Origin: Mytilus californianus
Taxonomy: Eukaryota; Mollusca; Bivalvia; Mytilida; Mytilidae
Reading direction: 5' to 3'
Length of the DNA stretch: 64,000 nt
Assembly (NCBI RefSeq): GCF_021869535.1
Contig: NW_026262648.1
Location: 930,001 to 994,000, forward strand
The notes beneath the pieces were generated by a model. The model made no database searches, was not told the origin of the DNA, and saw only the letters and a program-made list of their open reading frames with translations. How positions within the stretch are numbered: position 1 is the first letter of the stretch; each line of letters opens with the position of its first letter. Positions 31,296 through 41,617 of the stretch are shown here, piece after piece. The translations under genes and the position numbers were made by a program.

Positions 31296-33560
31296 TCGTA
31301 TATATATATGTAAGTCTCAGATCTGTGTACGGCCTCAAATCTATGACCGTTCCTCAAATCTGTGTCTAATCGCGACGTCATTCGCAAATCTATGTCCGTA
31401 AAAAAAATACGGCCTCAAATCTGTGTCCTGTTCTCAATTGTTTGTGTTTTTTTCGACATGCGCGAATTTATGTCCGTCTAATAAGTATGGCCTTACACTT
31501 GTGTACTATTAAGTCTTTTCCCATAACTTAATGTTATGTCTGGAAATGTTTTCAACTTGCTTAATTCATTTAGATGTGTGCGTAATTATTATATTTAATG
31601 TGAAACTAAAGGGTAAATGTAGGGCCTCCAACAATGAATTGAACTTATTCTTGTGAAACTAAAACTTTTTTCTTGATCCTATGTTTGTGACTTTTTTTTT
31701 AATAAACAATTTAAGACAAAATGACATGTGTATAAACAACTATAAAAGGTTAATATATGGCCTTCAACAATGAATTTAACCTATTCTCTATAGTAGGATA
31801 ATGTGAAGATACGATGTTTTCAAATCTTTTGCTTTCCTTGATCCCATGTTTGTTCTAGTAAATACAGAGACTTCTCCTTTAAAAACAGGTTCTTTACATA
31901 CGTTTTGTTTAATGTTGCAATGTATAGATACCACATAAAAATGTTATTACATGTTTGTTTTCTTTGTTATTTCATGCAAACGGTCAGATTTATTAAGACC
32001 CCGTTCACACTAGGACATTTAGATCGATTTAAACTAGATCGGTTCACTTTAGATCGATTTAAGGGCCAATGTGAACGCGTTGAATCGATCTTCAATAGGT
32101 CTAAACTAAAACACCAAAAGAGGTAGTTTAGTTTGAATCGATCTAAAGTGAACCGATCTTACTTTAGATGTGAACGCAGATATCGGTTTAAACTAGTTCG
32201 ATTGAATCTAAAATAATGTATGCGCATACATAGCGGCACAACTATATCAATGGCTCGTTGTTTAACCCATATTTCTCTGTTAACAGACCTTTGTGTACAT
32301 GCACGTAAAAACAAACTGAAAACATGCATGTTGTCTTCGCCGTAGCATAAATTTGCGAAATCTATGTCTTTTTTTTAGTTGTTTTTTTTTTCTTTTCAGG
32401 AACCGCAGTATTTTGTCGTGTTGTAACTTCGTTGCTACAGTTTTTTGTTTCAAAACCAAAACAAAACTGCAAGAACACCAGTATCAAAATTTGAACTTGT
32501 GATTCAAGAGAAACAATAACTTCATTCAATTTTTTTTTCAAGTGTGTGTATCAGTGTATCAACACATCAATTTGATAAATTAGTTCTATTTATACACAAT
32601 GTATACAGTTTTACGGGTAATAAGGTCAGATCAATTGCATTTTTAATTGTAGTGTGAACGCACTGGTTCAGATTAGACCGATAGAGATCGTTACGATTAA
32701 AGATAATGTGAACGCGAATTTGTTTTATTTAGATCGATTCAAATTAGATCGATTAAAGAAAAATGCTAGTGTGAACGGGGTATAAGTTCGACAACAATAA
32801 TTTGAGCAACTTTTTTATTAATTACTTTGTAAATTAGAAAGTTTATACTACACATTATGTATTTTTTGTTTATTGCTACATCTTCATACGTCATTTTGTC
32901 CATGCCCATACAGTTGTAAATGCATCATTCCCATTCTTATATTTTATTTATTTTTTACATTAAATAAAAAAATCTGACTCTAAACCATATAAATTAAAAT
33001 AAAATATTATTTATTCTTTTATATAAAGGAAAATCTGTAAACCATAGTGGGACATAAACTAACTTTTTGGTCAGAACTGATATTTATTTAGTTTAAATGT
33101 ACAATTTGCAATAATGTCTTAATAGCAAAGATTTTTCCCCGAGAAGTGTCATGAATTCTTTATGTGTTGGCATGTTCCTTCTCTCCAAAAACCAGACGTA
33201 CTAGATACCGCAATCCCTTTGTTTATGTCCAGATTTGTCCTGAATTGTAAATTTTCCCCAATATTTAGAGTAAAGATATTCTGATAATTGTTAGAAAACA
33301 TTTCAAGAGGATAAATCTTTAGTTGTTGCTTTTGAAAATACTCCTTCATTCCTTTTATCGCTGTTACTTCATGCAGTGACTTCATATACAAGATGACGTC
33401 TTGCTTTGTCTTGCGTCAACAGATTTCGAAAAAGGACATAGATTTGGGACAATAAAGGACATAGATTTGAGACGTTTATGACGCAATACTAGAAAGGACA
33501 TAGATTTGAGGAAAGGAAATAGATTTGAGGCCGGACATAGATTTGAAGCTTACATATATA
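31296..33560. mobile_element. TIR element of about 2.3 kb with CAAATCTATGTCC terminal repeats
   Basis: The left end reads ATATGTAAG then CAGATCTGTG and GGCCTCAAATCTATG. The right end, reversed, reads ATATGTAAG then CTTCAAATCTATGTCC and GGCCTCAAATC. Both termini are internally reiterated with the word CAAATCTATGTCC over about 150 bp, as in foldback-like elements. No transposase was recognised; the 80-codon minus frame at 33149-33391 has no known domain. A 784-bp MITE is nested inside. The element is probably non-autonomous. Confidence 0.6.
31998..32781. mobile_element. 784-bp MITE with 16-bp perfect TIRs
   Basis: The ends are ACCCCGTTCACACTAG and CTAGTGTGAACGGGGT, perfect reverse complements. 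Inside, AGATCGATTTAA-type words repeat in both orientations. A strong hairpin can form between about 32036-32063 (GATCGGTTCACTTTAGATCG) and 32135-32162 (CGATCTAAAGTGAACCGATC). No ORF. No clear target duplication was seen. It is nested in the 31.3-33.6 kb element, so it arrived later. Confidence 0.75.
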
Positions 33561-33561
33561 T

Positions 33562-33606
33562 GATAAGCAAGTCTAAAAGGGTACAACATCACCAAAAAAA
33601 TAAAAG
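33562..33606 (-). repeat. inverted-repeat partner of 29305-29362
   Basis: Abuts the right TIR of the 2.3-kb element and is the reverse complement of the segment at 29.31-29.36 kb. Confidence 0.65.
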
Positions 33607-33682
33607 TATGTACTGTGTTACGACGCTAGATAAAAACTAACGAGGAAAGGTAACACCCGGCCACCGAAAGCTTTATTAATAT

Positions 33683-33843
33683 AGAGCCTAGGTGGTCGAG
33701 TGGTCTAGCGCGACGAGCCATAGTGCAAGGCGATTTGATGCCACGATATCTTAGAAGCATGAGTTCGAATCCCGGCCAGGGAAGAACAAAAAATTTGCTT
33801 CCGCAAATTTACAGATCTAACATTGTTGGGCTGTTGTTTAGAC

Positions 33844-33879
<36 letters not shown>

Positions 33880-33990
33880 TATATAAATATATATATATAA
33901 GTACGTCTAGACAAGTGACAACTCTACGACAGATCCATATATTGGATCACCAGTGAAGGTGATACATGGCTGAAAACACATTATATTCAT
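33683..33990 (+). mobile_element. tRNA-derived SINE, full-length, with (TA)n
   Basis: The tRNA-like head has an A-box-like GGTGGTCGAGTGGTCTAGCG and a B box GAGTTCGAATCCCGGCC, 70-80 bp apart. Then follow GAAGAACAAAAAATTTGC and a body CAGATCTAACATTGTTGGGCTG. A (TA)n tract (33849-33900) separates these from the end segment with CAAGTGACAACTCTACGACAG and ATCACCAGTGAAGGTGATAC. Confidence 0.7.
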
Positions 33991-34009
33991 AATTACTCTA
34001 AATATCAGC

Positions 34010-34170
34010 ACAACAATGTTAAATCTGCAAATTTGCGGAAGGAAATTTTTGTTCTTCCCTCGCCGGGATTCGAACTCATGCTAATGGGACAACACCGCAC
34101 TGTGTACATCGCTCTAGACGTCTAAACAAGTGACAACTTTACGACAGATCAATTGGTTAGACGTACTTAT
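34010..34170 (-). mobile_element. tRNA-derived SINE, reversed copy
   Basis: CGCCGGGATTCGAACTCATGC (B box reversed) lies next to TTGTTCTTCC and is followed by CTCTAGACG. The tail words GTGACAACTTTACGACAG lie beside it. Confidence 0.6.
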
Positions 34171-34334
34171 TAAAATAATTATTTATGTGACTATCTTACG
34201 ATCATTTACGATAGATATTTAGCTAATCTGCAATCAATTCCATTTTCATGCCTAATATATCATGTACTGTGTTACAACTCTAGATTCTACTGACGAGGAA
34301 AGGTAACACTAGGCCACCGAGAGCTGAATTATAG

Positions 34335-34500
34335 TTCATTATAGGTGGCCGTGTGGTCTAAAGCGATTGACACAGTGCAGGCGGTGTCGTCTCGATATCC
34401 CACTAGCATGAGTTCGAATCTCGGCGAAGGAAGAACAGAAATTTGCTTCCGCAAATTTGCAGATTTAACATTGTTGTGCTGATATTTAAAGTAATTGTGT
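34335..34500 (+). mobile_element. tRNA-derived SINE
   Basis: Head GGTGGCCGTGTGGTCTAAAGCG, B box GAGTTCGAATCTCGG, then GAAGGAAGAACAGAAATTTGC and the body CAGATTTAACATTGTTG. It ends in AT-rich sequence just before the satellite array. Confidence 0.65.
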
Positions 34501-35161
34501 GTATACAATATATGTTTTAAATTTAGACTTGTATATAGTCAGCAGGGTTTAAGAACATCAGTTGTTTGACCTGCTAGTCAAATGCGTTTTGTTAATATAT
34601 ACTTTTTCACTTTTTTGGTCTTTTGGAAAATGTTGTTTGTGCTGTATTTAGACCCCTTTACCAAGAAATTTGTTTTGCATGCACACGTATAAAAACTGCG
34701 ATTTTTATCCAACGCAATCATAGGTTTGAACGTTGTTTTCAAATTAGACTTGTATATATATAGGTTTGAACGTGGTTTTCAATTTAGACTTGTATATATA
34801 TGAACGTTGTTTTCAATTTAGACTTATATATAGATATATATATTGTTTGCGGTATACCATCTTTTCCGCAAGTTTATTGTTTTTTGTTTAGTATTAAATT
34901 TATAATTAAGATCCATTTATTAAATGAAAGAAATTTGTTTTGCATGCACACGTATACAAATTGCGGTATTTATCCAACGCAATCATAGGTTTGAACGTTG
35001 TTTTCAATTTAGACTTGTTTATATTTTTTCGTTTGGGCTTGTATTATATTTGCCTTCGGGTTTATATGATCCGTTCATTCTATTTTAACTCCTCAAAATT
35101 CAAGAGTCTATCCTAAATTGAGGTAAATTGTATGGCTTTCCAAATACCGTTTCGATTCCTA

Positions 35162-35205
35162 ACATCACTGAAGAGACATTAATTGTCGAAATCCGGATAT
35201 GGTGT
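35162..35205 (+). ncRNA. hammerhead ribozyme, satellite unit 1
   Basis: Minimal type I fold read directly: stem I ACAUCA/UGGUGU (6 pairs, one G-U), CUGAAGA, stem II GACA/UGUC with loop UUAAU, GAAA, stem III AU/AU with loop CCGG, cleavage triplet AUA. Predicted cleavage lies between 35199 and 35200. Every invariant core base is present. Activity is not tested. Confidence 0.85.
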
Positions 35206-35700
35206 ACAAAAACCTTTGTACCTTTTGTTTGCGGTATACCATCTTTTCCGCAAGTTTATTGTTTTTTGTTTAGTATTAAATTGATAATTAAGATCCATTT
35301 ATTAAATCGGTGATCCGTTTATTTGGCAATCGCCAATGGCAGTCAGCAGGGTTTAAGAATATTTGTTGTTCGACCTGTTAGTCAAATGCGTTTTGTTAAA
35401 ATATACTTTTTTACTTTTTTGGTCTTTTTAAAAATGTTGTTTGTGATGTTTTTAGACCCCTCTAACAAGAAATTTGTTTTGCATGCACACGTATAAAAAT
35501 TGCGGTTTTTATCCAACGCAATCATAGGTTTGAACGTTGTTTTCAATTTAGACTTGTTTATATTTTTTCGTTTGGGCTTGTATTATATTTGCCTTCGGGT
35601 TTATATGATCCGTTCATCCTATTTTGACTCCTCAAAATTCAAGAGTCTATCCTAAATTGAGGTAAATTATATGGCTTTCCAAATACCGTTTCGATTCTCA

Positions 35701-35744
35701 ACATCACTGAAGAGACATTAATTGTCGAAATCCGGATATGGTGT
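35701..35744 (+). ncRNA. hammerhead ribozyme, satellite unit 2
   Basis: Same sequence and fold as unit 1; predicted cleavage between 35738 and 35739. Confidence 0.85.
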
Positions 35745-36239
35745 ACAAAAACCTTTGCACCTTTTGTTTGCGGTATACCATTTTTTCCGCAAGTTTATTG
35801 GTTTTTGTTTAGTATTAAATTGATAATTAAGATCCATTTATTAAATCGGTGATCCGTTTATTTGGCAATCGCCAATGGCAATCAGCAGGGTTTAAGAACA
35901 TTTGTTGTTCGACCTGTTAGTCAAATGCGTTTTGTTAAAATATACTTTTTTACTTTTTTGGTCTTTTTGAAAATGTTGTTTGTGCTGTTTTTAGACCCCT
36001 CTAACAAGAAAATTGTTTTGCATGCGCACGTATAAAAATTGCGGTTTTTATCCAACGCAATCATAGGTTTGAACGTTGTTTTCAATTTAGACTTGTTTAT
36101 ATTTTTTCGTTTGGGCTTGTATTATATTTGCCTTTGGGTTTATATGATCCGTTCATCCTATTTTGACTCCTCAAAATTCAAGAGTCTATCCTAAATTGAG
36201 GTAAATTGTATGGCTTTCCAAATACCGTTTCGATTCCTA

Positions 36240-36283
36240 ACATCACTGAAGAGACATTAATTGTCGAAATCCGGATATGGTGT
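36240..36283 (+). ncRNA. hammerhead ribozyme, satellite unit 3
   Basis: Same sequence and fold as unit 1; predicted cleavage between 36277 and 36278. Confidence 0.85.
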
Positions 36284-36778
36284 ACAAAAACCTTTGTACC
36301 TTTTGTTTGCGGTATACCATCTTTTCCGCAAGTTTATTGTTTTTTGTTTAGTATTAAATTTATAATTAAGATCCATTTATTAAATCGGTGATCCGTTTAT
36401 TTGGCAATCGCCAATGGCAGTCAGCAGGGTTTAAGAACATTTGTTGTTCGACCTGTTAGTCAAATGCGTTTTGTTAAAATATACTTTTTTACTTTTTTGG
36501 TCTTTTTGAAAATGTTGTTTGTGCTGTTTTTAGACCCCTCTAACAAGAAATTTGTTTTGCATGCACACGTATAAAAATTGCGGTTTTTATCCAACGCAGT
36601 CATAGGTTTGAACGTTGTTTTCAATTTAGACTTGTTTATATTTTTTCGTTTGGGCTTGTATTATATTTGCCTTCGGGTTTATATGATCCGTTCATCCTAT
36701 TTTGACTCCTCAAAATTCAAGAGTCTATCCTAAATTGAGGTAAATTGTATGGCTTTCCAAATACCGTTTCGATTCCTA

Positions 36779-36822
36779 ACATCACTGAAGAGACATTAAT
36801 TGTCGAAATCCGGATATGGTGT
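36779..36822 (+). ncRNA. hammerhead ribozyme, satellite unit 4
   Basis: Same sequence and fold as unit 1; predicted cleavage between 36816 and 36817. Confidence 0.85.
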
Positions 36823-37317
36823 ACAAAAACCTTTGTACCTTTTGTTTGCGGTATACCATCTTTTCCGCAAGTTTATTGTTTTTTGTTTAGTATTAAATTG
36901 ATAATTAAGATCCATTTATTAAATCGGTGATCCGTTTATTTGGCAATCGCCAATGGCAGTCAGCAGGGGTTAAGAACATTTGTTGTTCGACCTGTTAGTC
37001 AAATGCGTTTTGTTAAAATATACTTTTTTACTTTTTTGGTCTTTTTGAAAATGTTGTTTGTGCTGTTTTTAGACCCCTCTAACAAGAAATTTGTTTTGCA
37101 TGCACACGTATAAAAATTGCGGTTTTTATCCAACGCAGTCATAGGTTTGAACGTTGTTTTCAATTTAGACTTGTTTATATTTTTTCGTTTGGGCTTGTAT
37201 TATATTTGCCTTCGGGTTTATATGATCCGTTCATCCTATTTTGACTCCTCAAAATTCAAGAGTCTATCCTAAATTGAGGTAAATTGTATGGCTTTCCAAA
37301 TACCGTTTCGATTCCTA

Positions 37318-37361
37318 ACATCACTGAAGAGACATTAATTGTCGAAATCCGGATATGGTGT
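37318..37361 (+). ncRNA. hammerhead ribozyme, satellite unit 5
   Basis: Same sequence and fold as unit 1; predicted cleavage between 37355 and 37356. Confidence 0.85.
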
Positions 37362-37856
37362 ACAAAAACCTTTGTACCTTTTGTTTGCGGTATACCATCT
37401 TTTCCGCAAGTTTATTGTTTTTTGTTTAGTATTAAATTTATAATTAAGATCCATTTATTAAATCGGTGATCCGTTTATTTGGCAATCGCCAATGGCAGTC
37501 AGCAGGGGTTAAGAACATTTGTTGTTCGACCTGTTAGTCAAATGCGTTTTGTTAAAATATACTTTTTTACTTTTTTGGTCTTTTTGAAAATGTTGTTTGT
37601 GCTGTTTTTAGACCCCTCTAACAAGAAATTTGTTTTGCATGCGCACGTATAAAAATTGCGGTTTTTATCCAACGCAATCATAGGTTTGAACGTTGTTTTC
37701 AATTTAGACTTGTTTATATTTTTTCGTTTGGGCTTGTATTATATTTGCCTTTGGGTTTATATGATCCGTTCATCCTATTTTGACTCCTCAAAATTCAAGA
37801 GTCTATCCTAAATTGAGGTAAATTGTATGGCTTTCCAAATACCATTTCGATTCCTT

Positions 37857-37900
37857 ATATCACTGAAGAGACATTAATTGTCGAAATACGGATATGGTGT
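37857..37900 (+). ncRNA. hammerhead ribozyme, satellite unit 6 (variant)
   Basis: Stem I 5' strand reads AUAUCA, so a C-G pair becomes U-G and pairing is kept. The stem III loop is ACGG. The core is unchanged. Predicted cleavage lies between 37894 and 37895. Confidence 0.8.
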
Positions 37901-38395
37901 ACAAAAACCTTTGTACCTTTTGTTTGCGGTATACCATCTTTTCCGCGAGTTTATTGTTTTTTGTTTAGTATTAAAATTATAATTAAGATCCATTTATTAA
38001 ATCGGTTTTCCGTTGATTTGGCAATCGCCAATGGCAGTCAGCAGGGATTAAGAACATTTGTTGTTCGACCTGTTAGTCAAATGCGTTTTGTTAAAATATA
38101 CTTTTTTACTTTTTTGGTCTTTTTGAAAATGTTGTTTGTGCTGTTTTTATACCCCTCTAACATGAAATTTGTTTTGCATGCACACGTATAAAAATTGCGG
38201 TTTCCATCCAACGCAATCATAGGTTTGAACGTTGTTTTCAATTTAGACTTGTTTATATTTTTTCGTTTGGGCTTGTATTATATTTGCCTTCGGGTTTATA
38301 TGATCCGTTCATCCTATTTTGACTCCTCAAAATTCAAGAGTCTATCCTAAATTGAGGTAAATTGTATTGCTTTCCAAATACCGTTTCGATTCCTA

Positions 38396-38439
38396 ACATC
38401 ACTGAAGAGACATTAATTGTCGAAATCCGGATATGGTGT
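38396..38439 (+). ncRNA. hammerhead ribozyme, satellite unit 7
   Basis: Same sequence and fold as unit 1; predicted cleavage between 38433 and 38434. Confidence 0.85.
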
Positions 38440-38933
38440 ACAAAAACCTTTGTACCTTTTGTTTGCGGTATACCATCTTTTCCGCAGTTTATTGTTTTTT
38501 GTTTAGTATTAAATTTATAATTAAGATCCATTTATTAAATCGGTGATCCGTTTATTTGGCAATCGCAAATGGCAGTCAGCAGGGTTTAAGAACATTTGTT
38601 GTTCGACCTGTTAGTCAAATGCGTTTTGTTAAAATATACTTTTTAACTTTTTTGGTCTTTTTGAAAATGTTGTTTGTGCTGTTTTTAAACCCCTCTAACA
38701 AGAAATTTGTTTTGCATGCACACGTATAAAAATTGCGGTTTTTATCCAACGCAATCATAGGTCTGAATGTTGTTTTCAATTTAGATTTTTTTATATTTTT
38801 TCGTTTGCGCTTGTTTATATTAACCTTTGGGTTTGTATGATCCGTTCATCCTATTTCGACTCTTTCAAAATTCAAGAGTCTATCCTAAATTGAGGTAAAT
38901 TATATGGCCTTCCAAATACCGTTTCGATTCCTA

Positions 38934-38977
38934 ACATCACTGAAGAGACATTAATTGTCGAAATCAGGATATGGTGT
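38934..38977 (+). ncRNA. hammerhead ribozyme, satellite unit 8 (loop variant)
   Basis: Stem III loop is CAGG instead of CCGG; all paired and core bases are as in unit 1. Predicted cleavage lies between 38971 and 38972. Confidence 0.82.
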
Positions 38978-39472
38978 ACAAAAAGCTTTGCACCTTTTGT
39001 TTGCGGTATACCATCTTTTCCGCAAGTTTATTGTTTTTTGTTTAGTATTAAATTTATAATTAAGATCCATTTATTAAATCGGCGATCCGTTTATTTGGCA
39101 ATCGCCAATGGCAGTCAGCAGAGTTTAAGAACATTTGTTGTTCGACCTGTTAGTCAAATGCGTTTTGTTAAAATATACTTTTTTACTTTTTTGGTCTTTT
39201 GGAAAATGTTGTTTGTGTTGTTTTTATACCCCTCTAACAAGAATTTTGTTTTGCATGCACACGTATAAAAATTGCGGTTTTTATCCAACGCATTCATAGG
39301 TTTGAACGTTGTTTTCAATTAAGACTTGTTCATATTTTTTCGTTTGGGCTTGTATTATATTTGCCTTCGGGTTTATATGATCCGTTCATCCTATTTTGAC
39401 TCCTCAAAATTCAAGAGTCTATCCTAAATTGAGGTAAATTGTATGGCTTTCCAAATACCGTTTCGATTCCTA

Positions 39473-39516
39473 ACATCACTGAAGAGACATTAATTGTCGA
39501 AATCCGGATATGGTGT
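39473..39516 (+). ncRNA. hammerhead ribozyme, satellite unit 9
   Basis: Same sequence and fold as unit 1; predicted cleavage between 39510 and 39511. Confidence 0.85.
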
Positions 39517-39817
39517 ACAAAAACCTGTGTACCTTTTGTTGGCGGTATACCATCTTTTCCGCAAGTTTATTGTTTTTTGTTTAGTATTAAATTTATAATT
39601 AAGATCCATTTATTAAATCGGTGATCCGTTTATTTGGCAATAGCCAATGGCAGTCAGCAGAGTTTAAGAACATTTGTTGTTCGACCTGTTAGTCAAATGC
39701 GTTTTGTTAAAATATACTTTTTTACTTTTTTGGTCTTTCTGAAAATGTTGTTTGTGCTGTTTTTTAGACCCCTCTAACAAGAAATTTGTTTTGCATGCAC
39801 ACGTATAAAAATTGCTT

Positions 39818-40040
39818 TACGTGTGCATGCAAAACAATTTTCTTGGAAGAGGGGTCTAAATACAGCACAAACAACATTTTCCAAATAACCAAAAAAGTGA
39901 AAAAGTAGATTTTGACAAAACCCATTTGACTAGCAGGTCGAACAACTGATGTTCTTAATCCCTGCTGAATGCCATTGGCGATTGTTAAATAAACGGATTA
40001 CCAGATGTAACAAAATGGATCATATTATTAATTTATTACC
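39818..40040 (-). repeat. inverted partial satellite unit closing the array
   Basis: Immediately after a 12-nt spacer (39806-39817) the array sequence returns in reverse orientation, with inner ends GCACACGTA/TACGTGTGC. It contains GAGGGGTCTAAATACAGCAC and CTGCTGAATGCCATTGGCG. It is more diverged than the main array, and no hammerhead segment is included. Confidence 0.8.
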
Positions 40041-40059
40041 AAACAGACAACAATATATA

Positions 40060-40150
40060 TATATAAGTACGTCTAAACAAGTGACAACTTTACGGCAGAT
40101 CCATCGATTGGATCACCAGTGAAGGTGATACACGGCTGAAAACACATATT
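40060..40150. mobile_element. SINE end segment with TA repeats
   Basis: CAAGTGACAACTTTACGGCAG, GGATCACCAGTGAAGGTGATAC and ACGGCTGAAAACACA match the terminal segment of the SINE at 33.9 kb. Short (TA)n tracts lie on both sides. Confidence 0.6.
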
Positions 40151-40348
40151 ATATATATATAACATCAGGAAATTCCTAATGTTTAACCTTTATTTCTTAT
40201 TATAACAATTTGCGTGATGCATTCATTATGCTTTTATAGCTATTAAATAATTTCCTTTCTTGCTCAAACCATCTTTGAGAAGTTACTTTTGAAGACGAAG
40301 AATTCAACTGATGATCTTGATACATATATGTATATATATATATATATA

Positions 40349-41166
40349 TATAGATTGCCTAACAATGTAATTTTAACACACTATTTAGTATGTAAATATA
40401 AGAATGTTTAAAATATTTACAAAATGATGAAAATAAACGCAATATTTCGCTAGACTAACTAGCTTTATCAAGCGTGCATCTATCCAGGTGAAATCGGATG
40501 TAGATGATAAGAAACTTTTGCAGCTCAATGTATATGTTGCACTTGAATTTAGCTGCCTTGAAAATAATACATAATTTGGATGAAGTTCAAGATTTTTACA
40601 AAATTGGTAGTTGAAGTTAGCAACGTCCATTGGCCAATATTACAGGATAAAAAGGACGATGCTGTGTACTAAATTATTCTTTATCTTTCCTGTATCTTTT
40701 CTCATCTTTTTCGTTAAGACCATCAGGTTCTAAAGTGTGGAGTTGGTGGATCCAAAAATTTTCTCTTACCAACTCCACACTTTAGAACCTGATGGTCTTA
40801 ACGAAAAAGATGAGAAAAGATACAGGAAAGATAAAGAATAATTTAGTACACAGCATCGTCCTTTTTATCCTGTAATATTGGCCAATGGACGTTGCTAACT
40901 TCAACTACCAATTTTGTAAAAATCTTGAACTTCATCCAAATTATGTATTATTTTCAAGGCAGCTAAATTCAAGTGCAACATATACATTGAGCTGCAAAAG
41001 TTTCTTATCATCTACATCCGATTTCACCTGGATAGATGCACGCTTGATAAAGCTAGTTAGTCTAGCGAAATATTGCGTTTATTTTCATCATTTTGTAAAT
41101 ATTTTAAACATTCTTATATTTACATACTAAATAGTGTGTTAAAATTACATTGTTAGGCAATCTATA
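40349..41166. mobile_element. perfect palindrome of a Penelope-like element 3' end
   Basis: Arms 40349-40747 and 40768-41166 (399 bp each) are exact reverse complements around a 20-nt spacer (40748-40767). Both arms contain the same 81-codon frame. Read on the minus strand from the spacer, 40766-40674 encodes 30 residues with FWIHQLHTLEPDGLN and a Lys-rich end before TAA. That pattern (REnFWI..L.TL.P.GLN) is the C-terminal tail of the GIY-YIG endonuclease of Penelope-like retroelements. The rest of each arm is then the 3' UTR, with GCTAG/CTAGC next to GAAA, a decayed hammerhead-like hairpin. Both outer ends are flanked by TA-rich DNA within about 110 bp. The structure is a head-to-head dimer of a severely 5'-truncated copy. 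Confidence 0.75.
40674..40766 (-). pseudogene. C-terminal fragment of a Penelope-like GIY-YIG endonuclease
   Basis: Thirty residues are in frame up to TAA (40674-40676). The motif FWIHQL followed by TLEPDGLN is typical of the end of Penelope-like polyproteins; the assignment rests on remembered family patterns. No reverse transcriptase or catalytic GIY-YIG residues remain. The other arm carries the same codons except the first few, which lie in the spacer. Confidence 0.65.
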
Positions 41167-41617
41167 ATTTTATTTGTGTAATTGAATTAATCTCTGTACT
41201 GATTAATCCACACTCCCATAGATTTGTATGTCATGTGCTGCTATTTATAGGCACTTATATATATATATATATATATAGATTAATTAAACGTTAAGCTTTG
41301 CAAAGGAAAATGTTTTCAAACCTAAATTTTTCAATCAAGGCCTTTATAATCAGAAACTGATTTACGAAAATAACTATTTGAGTGATTAGCCTATGCGTGT
41401 AATGGTTCGTTATGTTCATCTAAACTATAGTTCAAAGACATGACAATTACCTTGTAGAAAGGCGAAATATAGTTTTCACGCAATGTAGTGTGAAAAAAAT
41501 CCAAAACAAAATCAGCATGTTTGGTGATCAAAAATAATTATAACTTAGAGTTCATTATTATAATACCTATATTGTTTATTCATTTAAAATATGATTCGTG
41601 GTCGATTTAAACATATA

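Larger units (their letters stand above)
34545..39817 (+). repeat. 539-bp tandem satellite array (about 9.5 units), one hammerhead ribozyme per unit
   Basis: The landmark TTAAGAACATTTGTTGTTCG and the short frame beginning MYGFPNT recur every 539 bp from about 34.55 to 39.67 kb. The first unit is rearranged, with AT-rich duplications at 34.74-34.85 kb. The nine complete hammerhead motifs start at 35162, 35701, 36240, 36779, 37318, 37857, 38396, 38934 and 39473. Units near 36.4-37.5 kb are almost identical, while the edges are more diverged, as expected from unequal exchange. Sites alternate between units in patches (GATAATT/TATAATT, CAATCATAGG/CAGTCATAGG). The 61- to 122-codon frames it contains are not conserved as proteins. 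The array ends in an inverted junction at 39806-39817. Confidence 0.95.

Noticed and set aside
33688..33775. Possible true tRNA gene (A and B boxes, 33.7 kb)
   Set aside because: I cannot form an acceptor stem or a clear anticodon arm, and two other copies with the same downstream body exist, so it is a tRNA-derived SINE.
35128..38191. Recurring 61- to 122-codon frames (MYGFPNT..., SQMRFVKIYFFTF...) in the satellite
   Set aside because: They repeat because the 539-bp unit repeats, they overlap the ribozyme, and older units of the inverted block do not keep them open. No domain is present.
40385..41130. Two identical 81-codon frames in the palindrome arms
   Set aside because: They lie in what reads as the 3' UTR of the Penelope-like remnant and are identical only because the arms are identical.
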